Source: Amorphophallus konjac (Eukaryota > Streptophyta > Magnoliopsida > Alismatales > Araceae). From it: a DNA stretch of 64,000 nucleotides. The notes beneath the pieces are model-generated. The model made no database searches. It was not told where the DNA came from and saw nothing but the letters and a program-made list of their open reading frames with translations. The stretch covers positions 14,904,856 to 14,968,855 of the forward strand of contig CM040117.1 in the NCBI GenBank assembly GCA_022559845.1, written 5' to 3'. Each line of letters begins with the position of its first letter. Within the stretch, counting starts at the first letter, position 1. Made by a program: the position numbers and the translations under genes. Below, in pieces: positions 55,020 to 64,000 of this stretch.

Positions 55020-55303
55020 TGTCACGTCCCGACGCGGAATATCGAGGGCGTGAGCGAGTCGTAATCAAACGTGTCGATCAGAGCATGTACAAATTTAATT
55101 ATAAGACAGATTGATGAGAAAATGGTACTTTTATTTCATCAAAATAAAGGTTTACATTGCTAATTCATAAGTTATAAAGGCAAATTACAAACTTCCAAAT
55201 CCAAAGTACATGATTCTTGTAAAATACTAATGATCTACATAAATCCTAGGGAAAAGAAAATCACTATTTCACTCTTGTCCATTCCCTTGTTCAATGTCAT
55301 TTC

Positions 55304-55350
55304 CTGCAACAATTTAACCAAAATGTAGGGTGAGCAAAAAGCTCAGTAGG
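55304..55350 (-). promoter_or_regulatory. Shared LTR stem-loop plus acceptor-like site (G, left)
   Basis: In element sense: CCTACTGAGCTTTTTGCTCACCC, then TTGTTGCAG/GAAATGAC. Confidence 0.5.
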
Positions 55351-56269
55351 ATTTTATATCTCTAAAAATCAAGCAATCTTTAAGTGTTTAACAATTTAAG
55401 TAATCTTTCCAAGTTACATCGAAAAGTGTATAACATGAGTGAAATTTCCAAGTAATTGAGATAACAAGATATCAAGAGAAATTTTCAAGTAATAACTTTG
55501 AACAAGTAAAGAATTTCATGTAATTGGCCATTTCATGCAAGTCAAGTAATTCATGTAATTTTCAAGTAATCATGTAAACAAGTAACAAGTACGAATAGTG
55601 AAATGCCGTAAAAATCTAACAAGTCATGCACTTCGGTGCAATGCCACACCATGTTCAATCAACTCCCATGGGCACAAGTACTTTCGGGTGCTACTCCCAG
55701 GACCAGACCGGGCCCCATTAATGCCAGGCATTGGGTCGGTGGATCATAAGATGCCAAGTGCGTTTAGACATCCACTTAACACTATGGCCAATGAATTTCA
55801 AGAATAAGCTCATTTGTAAAAAGTACAGATCTGGCAAAAATCTCAGAAGTTGCAAGAGAAGTGAATAATAATTTTAAGGCATCATGTTTAATGACATTAA
55901 GTCGTGGAATTCAAGAACGAACGGTAACTAGGAAGAAAATTTAAGTAAATAGAACTAATAGAATTATTTTAATTCCATTATTTAATATTGTGTTCAATTG
56001 ATTTAACAAGTGTTTAGGCATGTTTTCCGGAAGTTTTTTTTATATCCTGGAGATATTTTAGTTTAGCCAAAACGTGGATTTTATAGCCAATCGGAATTCT
56101 GTTATGAACGTGGTGTAGGTAAGCACCATGTTCACGAAATCATTTGAGAATTCATTCTTAATTCTGTTAAAATTTAGAAATATTAATTTTTAGATAAGAT
56201 GTATATACTTTTGAATTAAAATCGTGATTTTACATATTATTGATATTTTTAATGATAATAAGATAGGAT

Positions 56270-57330
56270 AAATGATAATAAGATAGAATAATAGATTTAT
56301 CATGCAAAAAATAATTTAACATGCTAAAAAGTAATTTTTATACACTAATTTACTGATAACATGATAAAACAGATTTTTACATGCTGTAGGTAAATTTTCA
56401 TATATTTATTTACTGATATTATGATAAATATAGATTTTCATGCTTAAGAAAATAGATTTATTATGCTAAAAATAGTTTCATCGTGCTGAAAATAATTCTA
56501 ACATGTTAAAGTAATTTTAACATGCTATAAATAATTTTATCATACTGAGAGTAATTTTTTCATGCTGAAAATTAATATTTAACATGCTAAAATTAATAAT
56601 TAACATGCTAAAATAATTCTCATACATTAACTTACTGATGAGATAATAAAAAAAAGTTTACCATGCTGATTATAGAAATTCTCTGATAACAAAATAAATT
56701 TTATCATGCTGAAATAATTTTTTTACATTTATTTACTAATTATTTGATGGGAAAATAGATTTATCATGCTGAAAAATAGTTTTTAAATAGCTTTAATATG
56801 TTGACAATAGTTATAATATGCTAAAAATAATTCTACCATACTGGAAATAATTTAATCATGCTATAAGTAATTTTAACATGCTGGAAGTAATTTTCATGCA
56901 TTAATTTATGAATTATTTAATAGAAAATTAGGTTTAGCATGTAAAAAAATAGTTTTAAATGGATTTAACATGCTGAAAAATAGTTTTCATATCTCAGTAT
57001 AGATAAAATAATTTTATCATGCTTGAAGTAATTTTAACATGTTGAAAGTAATTTTCATGCATCAATTTACTAATTATTTAATAGGAAATTAGGTTTAGCA
57101 TGTAAAAAAATAATTTTAAATGGATTTAACATGCTGAAAAATAGTTTTCATATCTCAGTATAGATAAAATAATTTTATCATGCTTGAAGTAATTTTTAAC
57201 ATGCTGGAAATATTTTTCATGTATTAGTTTACTAATAATATGGTAAAAATAGATTTTGACATGTTAAAAATAATTTTTATTCTACAAAAATAATTTTTAA
57301 CATGCTGTAAAAATTCAAACATGCTAATAT
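56270..57330. repeat. AT-rich array of CATGCTGAAAATAAT-type motifs
   Basis: Several dozen copies of (a/t)(a/t)catgctgaaaataatttt and variants at about 20-60-base intervals, interspersed with attta(c)taat segments. One longer unit, about 140 bases, is clearly duplicated (aggtttagcatgtaaaaaaata... near 56928 and 57089). Confidence 0.8.
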
Positions 57331-57520
57331 TACTTTTCTTTATTTTTGGTGCTGAATGCTTACAATTAATGTTGATTCCAAATGCTATAATTTCTATTGT
57401 ATAGTGACTAAACTTTAGTCCCACATTGGAAGTTAGAAAAACTTCCTTGGCTTTATATGTTGGAGAGTTCACCCTTGGGTCAGGACCCAAGAGGCATAAG
57501 ATGTGGGCTCGAGTTGCGTG

Positions 57521-58200
57521 TGGATACGAAACTATTAATATATTTATTTATTTGTGCTGCCGTGTCGTGCCGTGGGAGGGTCTCGTGTTCTCAAGAACGC
57601 GCTACTTTTGACTTGGTAAGAATGCGCCGTATCGGGGAGGCGCGTTCATGAACGCGGCCCTAGGCTGTGGCGCATTCTTAACAGAGTCCGATTTTTGAAA
57701 AAAAAAAAGGGGGATACCCCTTCACTAAAACGATCATAACTCATTCATTTCTTAATGAAATTTAGGGAAACGGATATCAATGGAAAGAGCACAAAAAAAC
57801 GAACAAGGTGGAATGCTTTAATTAGGATTTGGCAAAAGAGGTAGCTCAATCACGACAAAATCCAATTGATTCAATAAAGATTGTGTGGATACAAAACTAT
57901 TAATATATTAATATATTAATATATTTATTTGTGCCATGCCGTGCCGTGCCGTGTTGTGCTGTGCCGTGCTGAGGTGAGGTTGGTTGGTTTTTTTTTAAAG
58001 AACGCGACGTGACAGGGTCTCGCGTTCTCAAGAACGCGCTACAGGCAATTGGCGCGTTTGAAACGAAAAAAATGGGGGATACTCCTTCACTAAAACGACC
58101 ATAACTCATTTATTTCTTAATGAAATTTAGGGAAATGGGTATCAATGGAAAGAGCACAGAAAAATGAACAAGGTGGCATATTTTAATTAAGATTTGGCCT
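57521..58200. repeat. 365-base internal tandem duplication in the G LTR
   Basis: The first unit starts at tggatacgaaactatt (57521) and the second at tggatacaaaactatt (57886). Both carry (t)cgtgccgtg, ctcaagaacgcgctac, cttcactaaaacga and aaagagcacaraaaa in the same order. The gccgtgccgtg stretch varies in copy number. Confidence 0.85.
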
Positions 58201-58370
58201 GAGAGACACCCATCTTTGAGCAGATCTAAGGAAGAGGTAGAAAAATAGCCCCAATAATAAGAAAGCCCTTTGATCTCAGAATCTTCCCTTCAAATCCCCT
58301 CCAATCTCTGCAGCAACATAGCCTAGGCCACCAAGGATGATTTGAGGGTCGATTAGTGTCCTATTTATAG

Positions 58371-58380
58371 TTAAAACTTG
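58371..58380 (-). promoter_or_regulatory. TATA box of element G LTR
   Basis: The reverse complement is CTATAAATAGG, as in element C. Confidence 0.6.
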
Positions 58381-58896
58381 TCCAAATTTGTCAAGATTCC
58401 CTACCTAATTTTATCAAACCCATTAACTCCAAATTAGAAGAAAATTTCAACTTCTCCTCTTAATCTAGCCTTAATTTGGTGTGAAACCAATGTAAAAATG
58501 GCTGGTCTAAGGTGACTGGTAGGTAATTGTTGATTCTTGAGTCAATCTTCTAGAAATGGAGTTATTTTAATCCCATTAATGCCATATTAAACACACGTTA
58601 TGAATTTAGGGTTAATTTAACCTTTATTGAATCCTTTAACCATTAATTCAGCCCATTATAGATTATCCAATGGGTCAATTATAATCCCAATCCATTATAT
58701 GGACTTTTATTGGGCTTACTATGATTTTTCTAAGGGTTAGAGTATTTAATTTCTATTTACCTTAAATAAATTCAAGTAAATACATTTATCTAGTTTATTT
58801 CATATAGTAAAATATAATTTAGTTATTTCATGAAGATTTTAATTATATAATTCATTAAAAAAAATATTTGTCATTTTAATTTATCGGGTTTCTACA

Positions 58897-58913
58897 TCCT
58901 CCCACACTTAAAA
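58897..58913 (-). other. Element G polypurine tract
   Basis: The reverse complement is TTTTAAGTGTGGGAGGA, next to the 3' LTR. Confidence 0.85.
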
Positions 58914-58980
58914 GAATTTGGTCCTCCAAATTCACATTATATAACTAAAATTTAAAAGTTTGAATAGAGAAGTCGAATTT

Positions 58981-60480
58981 CTAACCTGAGATTAAGTCCG
59001 GATACTTCTTCTTGATGGACTCTTCCAATTCCCAGGTGGCTTCCTCGAATCCACGCTTGCTCCATTGCACTTTTACCATCGGAATGGCCCGATTCCTCAG
59101 TTGGTGTAATTTTCGATCCAGTATCTTGATCGGTCTTTCTTCATATGATAAGTCCTTTTGTAGCTTCAAATCTTCAAACTGTATCAAATGCGAAGGATCG
59201 TACACGTACTTCCTCAGCATTGATACATGGAAGACATCATGTACACTGGCCAGTTGAGGAGGCAAAGCCAGCTTGTACGCCACCTCATCGATTCTCTCCA
59301 GAATCTCGAAAGGGCCGATAAATCTTGGACTCAACTTTCCTTTGATGCCGAATCTTTTAATTCCACGAGTGGGTGAGATCTTTAAGAAGACGTGCTCCCC
59401 CACTTGGAACTCGAGGTCTCTCCTCCGATTGTCGGCATAACTCTTTTGCCGTGATTGAGCTACCTTCAATCTTTCTTAAATCAACTGGATTTTGTCAGTT
59501 GTATCTTGGACAATATCGGGACCAAGCAATCCCTTCTCTCCAACCTCGCTCCAGCATAGAGGCGATCTACATATTCGGCCATAAAGAGCTTCGAATGGTG
59601 CCATTTGTATACTTGACTGATAGCTATTGTTATAAGCGAACTCAGTCAATGGTAAATGTTCATGCCAACTTCCGCCGAAGTCTATCATGCATGCTCTCAA
59701 CACATCTTCAATAATCTGATTCGTCCTCTCGGTTTGTCCATCAGTCTGAGGGTAAGAAGCAGTGCTAAATCTTAGCCTAGTACCCATAGATGATTGCAAA
59801 CCTTTCCAGAAGTGAGAGGTGAATCTCAGATCTCGATCCGAAATAATAGAACTTGGAATACCATGCAGCCTTACGATCTCTTTGATATATAAGGCGGCTA
59901 GAACATCCACAGTCCATTTAGTCTTGATAGGTAAAAAATGAGCGGACTTGGTTAACCGGTCTATAATTACCCATATATCATCAAAATCACTCCGGGTCTT
60001 CGGCAATCCAACTATGAAGTCCATACCGATACTATCTCATTTTCATTCTGGTATTTCAAGAGGCTTGAGTTTACCAGCCGGTTTGAGGTGCTCGGCTTTA
60101 ACTTGTTGACATACCAAGCATCGACTTACGAACTTGGCTATCTATCTTTTCATGTTATGCCACCAGAAAGTTCTCTTGAGATCTTGGTACATTTTTGTAG
60201 CACCGGGATGAATAGTGTACCTTGACCGATGTGTTTCCTCCAAGATTTTACCCTTGATGGTAGAACAATCGGGTATGCAAGTTCTTCCTTTGAATAATAA
60301 CCTTCCATCATCAGCTAGGAGGAAATCCGATCGTTGATCCAATTTCTCTTTAATTTCAACGATCATCGGATCATCATCTTGACGTTCCTTGATTTTCGAG
60401 AGTAACTCAGGTTGGAGTCGAATATTTGCAATAAACACTCTATCTTTCTTCTCTTCCATATCGAGGTTTAAATTTACCAT
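58981..60480 (-). pseudogene. Element G integrase with complete chromodomain-like tail
   Basis: Segments 60142-60480, 59476-60024 and 58981-59469 share one frame. They show the zinc-finger His half ([16 protein letters not shown]), core motifs MDFIVGLPKTRSDFDD and SDRDLRF, TDGQTERTNQ with the Glu, FAYNNSYQSSIQ, the GPY/F module (SPRFIGPFEILERIDEVAY) and a full tail ending KKYPDLISG. In the second Asp motif the usual DRDPRF reads DRDLRF. The Cys half of the zinc finger lies in the stop-containing gap 60025-60141. Confidence 0.9.
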
Positions 60481-60495
60481 TTCTTCAAGTAGATG

Positions 60496-61690
60496 TCATT
60501 CTTTAACCATCAAACTTGATAATAAGGCCATTGGCTTCCGGCTAAGAGCATCAGCTACGGCATTGCCTTTCCCAGGGTGGTATTGTATAGAGAAATCGAA
60601 ATCCTTTAAGTATTCCAACCACCGTCTTTGTCTCATGTTGAGCTCCTTTTGAGAGAATAAATATTTGAGACTCTTGTGACCGGAATACACAATAAAGGCT
60701 TCACCATAGAGATAATGTCGCCAGATCTTCAAAGCAAAGACCACAGCTGCCAGCTCTAGGTCATGCACGGGATAATTTTCCTCGTGTTTCTTTAATTGCC
60801 TTGAAGAATTGGCTATAACCTTACTATGTTGCATTAATACGCAACCTAGACCAATTCCGGATTCATCAGCATACACTTCGAATCATCCTCCTTCCGTAGG
60901 TAATGTGAGAATAGGGGCAGTCGTGAGACAATCCTTTAAAGTTTGAAAGCTCTTCTCGCATTCCCCGGACCATATAAAAGGATTCTCCTTTCTTGTCAAT
61001 CTTGTCAAAGATACCACAATCTTGGAGAAGTCCTTGATAAATCTTCGATAATATCCAGCCAATCCCAAGAAGCTTCGGATTTCCGTCACACTAGTAGGTC
61101 TTTCCCAGTTCTTTACGGCCTCGACCTTTGAAGGATCGACAGCGATACCGTTCCGGGAAATTATGTGACCGAGAAAAGAAACTTCCTCCAACCAGAAATC
61201 ACACTTGCTTAATTTGGCATAAAGCTTGTGATCTCTTAATAATTGAAGGGTCTTCTTGAGATGTTCTTCATGTTCTTCCTTTGACTTGGAGTAGATCAAA
61301 ATGTCGTCAATAAAGACAACCACAAATTGATCGAGGTATGGCCTGAATACGCTGTTCATTAATTGCATAAATGTCGTAGGCGTGTTTGTTAGGCCAAAAG
61401 GCATAACGGTGAACTCGTAATGCCCATACCTACTCCGAAATGTAGTCTTGTGAATATCCCTTTCCTTGATCTTTAATTGATGATAACCAGATCGAAGATT
61501 GATCTTTGAGAAATATCGAGCTCCAGAAATCTGGTCGAATAATTCATCAATCCTCGGCAATGGATATTTATTCTTGATGGTGAGTTGATTCAATTGTCGA
61601 TAATCAACACATAGTCTCATCGAATCATCCTTCTTTTTAACAAAGAGGACCGGGGCTCCCCAAGGTGAAGTACTTGGTTGGATAAACCCC
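60496..61690 (-). pseudogene. Element G reverse transcriptase and RNase H
   Basis: RT (60883-61620) has [41 protein letters not shown] and the catalytic [23 protein letters not shown] follows. RNase H (60496-60876) has [34 protein letters not shown] (the acidic Asp of SDH is Gly here) and [11 protein letters not shown] one-base frameshift at a T run near 61690 separates it from the protease frame upstream. Confidence 0.9.
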
Positions 61691-62572
61691 TTTTTTCAAT
61701 AACTCCAATAGTTGTTCCTTTAACTCCTTCATTTCAACGGTAGACATCCGATATGGAGCTTTAGAAACTGGTGCAGCTCCCGGAATTAAATCAATAGAGA
61801 AGACAACTTTTCTCTCTGGAGGAATACCAGACAACTCGTCCGGAAATATATCAGAATAATCCTGAACGATAGGAATGTCCTTTAGAATGGGTTCCGTGTG
61901 CTCGGTCATAGTGATAGAAACTAAGAAATCGGCGCAACCCTTCCTTAATAATTTCTCGGCTTTGAGGGCCGAAATGAGAGATATGTGTCTAGAATGCCTG
62001 ATACCAGAAAATAAGAGGTTGGGATAACCCATAAAAGTTACCGTACCCAACTTGCAGTTGACACTAGCACCATGTGCAGATAGCTAATCGGCACCCAATA
62101 TAACATCATATCCGTCCATCTCCATGCATACCAAATCAGCGGGTAAGTTATAACCGCTAATTAGAACTTCACTAGCAGGATAGAAATATTTAATCTCCGT
62201 TCCCGTTCCAATAGGGGTAGTAATAGTGAGTGTAGAATTTAATGGAACAGGCTTCATAGGTAAAAGACCAGCAAATCTTCTAGATATAAATGAATGCGTA
62301 GCTCCGGTGTCAAATAAGACAGAGGCATGCCTTGAGTACACAGAAAGAGTACCTTCCATGACATCTCCTTCCTCGATAGGTTCCGCATCCATAAGAGCTT
62401 GAAGTCTTCCTTGCTTTTTGACAATATGTGGAAGCTTCTCCGGTGGAGCTTGCTCGTTGAGAAGAGGACAATTCGGGATCCTATGCTTCCGACTCCCGCA
62501 TCGAAGACATGCCCCGAGCTTTCTCCAACATTCCTCGGCTTTGTGTCTGGGTTTCTCGCAGAATTTGCACAA
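61637..62572 (-). pseudogene. Element G nucleocapsid end and aspartic protease
   Basis: The 62084-62572 stretch starts in the zinc-knuckle region (CKFCEKPRHKAEECW, in which the usual Gly-His reads Arg-His, then LRCGSRKHRIPNC) and holds the protease site VLFDTGATHSFISRRFA and DGYDVILGAD. The 61637-62050 stretch carries the protease end and the linker KAPYRMSTVEMKELKEQ before the frameshift. Confidence 0.88.
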
Positions 62573-63406
62573 TTCCTTTGATGACGTAGAGAAAGGAACA
62601 ATTTGCTTGTCAAAGGTTCTTGGCTCCTTGTCCCCTTGAAAGTTACGTCCACCCTTGTTGAAATTTCACCCATCCTTGTTGAAGTTACGCCCATCATTGG
62701 GCCTTTTCTTCCCGAAGGAAGGTTTGAAACTTCCGGACCCAGTAACTTGCTCTCTCTTGGCTTCCCTTCCTCGGATGCGATCCGATAACTCCGTTGCATC
62801 GTCTAGGAGTTGTGCTCTCCGTACCGCATCAGAATAAATTTGGATATCCATCAGGGCGAGTTGAGTAATATATTGAGGCCTTAAGCCATTTAAGAACCTC
62901 TTTGCCTTCATTTTGTCGGTACCCACGAGATGTGGAGCGTACCGAGATAATCTTGAGAATTGAGTTTCATACTCGGCTACCGATAAATCGCTTTGCTTCA
63001 AAGCGGCAAATTCGGTGGCCTTCCTTTCTTGCACTCGGTCGGAAAAATATTTACTATTGAAGTGTTCCACGAACTCTTCCCATAGAATTTGGTCGTGTGG
63101 TAAAGTAGCTTCGACCGATTCCCACCAGGCACGGGCATCTCTTTCCAGTTGGAAAGTAGCGAGTATGACCTTTTAATCTTCAGCACATTGCATAACTCGG
63201 AATATCCTCTCGATCTCCTTAATCCAGTGTTTGGCTTCATCCGGATCCGTAGATCCAACGAACTTGGGAGGGTTCATGCTTCAAAAATTCCTATACAAAT
63301 CACCAGCTCCTTGGTTTGCTCCTCCCTGAGCAACCTATTGGAGGACTTGGGTTAAGCTTTGAACGGTGCGCTGCATCTCGCGCCATTGAGCTCTCTCGGC
63401 GGCCAT
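62573..63406 (-). pseudogene. Element G Gag
   Basis: The start MAAERAQWREMQR lies at 63406. The capsid region (62666-63070) has KQSDLSVAEYETQFSRLSRYAPH and MKAKRFLNGLRPQYI, as in element C. In-frame stops include a TAG near 63340 (Gln in element C) and a TAA near 63175 (Gln expected). The C-terminal part has a Lys/Asn-rich stretch before the zinc knuckle. Confidence 0.87.
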
Positions 63407-63610
63407 TTACGAGAATTAGCCTGAAACCATAATTCCAAGGTTTATTATTTTTATTTTGGTATTTATTTCCTGATAATTCTCTTTTTTTAAAAAAACTTAA
63501 CCCGTGTTTCTACCCAATCTTATCGGGAAGGTTTTAAGACTTATCCAATTTCTAGATATTGATCTAAAACCTAACCTAAGTTTAAGAATCCTAAGTTTTA
63601 TGTAACCTAG

Positions 63611-63622
63611 GCTCTGATACCA
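63611..63622 (-). other. Element G primer-binding site (tRNA-iMet)
   Basis: The reverse complement is TGGTATCAGAGC, seven bases from the 5' LTR. Confidence 0.93.
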
Positions 63623-63629
63623 TAAAGAT

Positions 63630-64000
63630 TGTCACGCCCCGACGCGGAATATCGAGGGCGCGAGCGAGTCATAATCAAGCGTGTCGATCAAAGTATGTAC
63701 AAATTTAATTCTAAGATAAAGATTGATGAGAAAATGATACTTTTATTCCATCGAAATAGAGGTTTACATTGTTAATTCATAAGCCATAAAGGCAAATTAC
63801 AAACTTCCAAACCCAAAGTACATGATTCTTGTAAAACACTAATGATCTACATAAATCCTAGGGAAAAGAAAATCACTCTTTCACTCTTGTCCATTCCCTT
63901 GTTCAATGTCATTTCCTGCAACAATTTAATCAAAACGTAGGGTGAGCAAAAAGCTCAGTAGGATTTTATATCTCTAAAAATCAGACAATCTTTAAGTGTT
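63630..64000 (-). repeat. Element G 5' LTR, partial
   Basis: Matches the first 370 bases of the left LTR and is cut by the window end. Confidence 0.92.
63916..63962 (-). promoter_or_regulatory. Shared LTR stem-loop plus acceptor-like site (G, right)
   Basis: Same sequence as 55304-55350: CCTACTGAGCTTTTTGCTCACCC and TTGCAG/GAAATGAC. Confidence 0.5.

Larger units (their letters stand above)
55020..58896 (-). repeat. Element G 3' LTR (3.9 kb)
   Basis: About 1.4 kb longer than the LTRs of A, B and C. The extra length is mainly an AT-rich motif array (56270-57330) and a 365-base internal duplication (57521-58200). In element sense CTATAAATAG is at 58371-58380 and the stem-loop/acceptor module at 55304-55350. 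The CTCTCAG/GTAAAA of element C reads CTCTCAG/GCCAAA here. Confidence 0.9.
55020..64000 (-). mobile_element. Element G: Tekay/Del-type gypsy, truncated by the window edge
   Basis: The left LTR (55020-58896) begins TGTCACGTCCCGACGCGG and ends GGGTTTCTACA. The internal region is 58897-63629. The right LTR starts at 63630 and leaves the window at 64000, so the target duplication cannot be checked; GTTAG precedes the left LTR. Coding is on the minus strand with several in-frame stops and one frameshift. The closest relative here is element C. Confidence 0.92.

Overview
This window is repeat-dominated nuclear DNA from a flowering plant. The evidence is stacked Ty3/gypsy chromoviruses with initiator-Met tRNA primer sites, Copia elements with SIRE/Maximus-type LTRs (TGTTG...CAACA, the 'gtggacgtagg...ccgaaccacc' segment near the LTR end), plant-type Myb/SANT-like and RNase H1 N-terminal domain coding pieces, and GA/GT microsatellites. 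I see no bacterial or organellar features and cannot name the species. Labels A to I are mine. Layout: 1-1149 microsatellite and a possible old LTR end; 1197-2616 inverted repeats and unassigned GC-rich DNA; 2622-12332 element A (Tekay/Del-type gypsy, minus strand, TSD CGCAC); 12416-15552 solo Copia LTR D (plus strand, TSD CCCGG) whose U3 holds about sixty copies of a 12-base motif; about 15690-20170 element E, a 5'-truncated, pol-less Copia remnant with its 3' LTR; 20315-44369 element C (gypsy, minus, TSD TGTGG), whose right LTR is split by Copia solo LTR H (28078-42450, TSD GTAAT), itself split by gypsy element B (28563-40567), whose reverse transcriptase is split by solo LTR I (33280-35701, TSD TGCTG). 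Then come 44375-45606 host DNA with a 97-base tandem repeat; 45612-52400 element F (TSD CTATT), a short non-autonomous chromovirus with one long uninterrupted ORF; 52447-55019 host coding pieces; and 55020-64000 element G (gypsy, minus), running off the right edge. Every recognisable gypsy element lies on the minus strand and every Copia piece on the plus strand. How the parts relate: A, B, C and G each encode Gag, aspartic protease, reverse transcriptase, RNase H and an integrase ending in a chromodomain-like tail, and all are broken by stop codons. B and C keep one reading frame throughout and are broken only by in-frame stops. A and G each have one frameshift. Many stops are C-to-T type (CAG or CAA to TAG or TAA, TGG to TAG or TGA), as expected for old methylated repeats. 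F alone keeps an intact ORF but lacks reverse transcriptase, RNase H and integrase core. The four Tekay/Del LTR families share a terminus, a short stem-loop module and acceptor-like TTTCAG/G or TTGCAG/G sites, which suggests an intron inside the LTR leader. The best candidates for something undescribed are the F ORF, the D motif array, the hairpin arrays in LTRs A and B, and the shared stem-loop/acceptor module.
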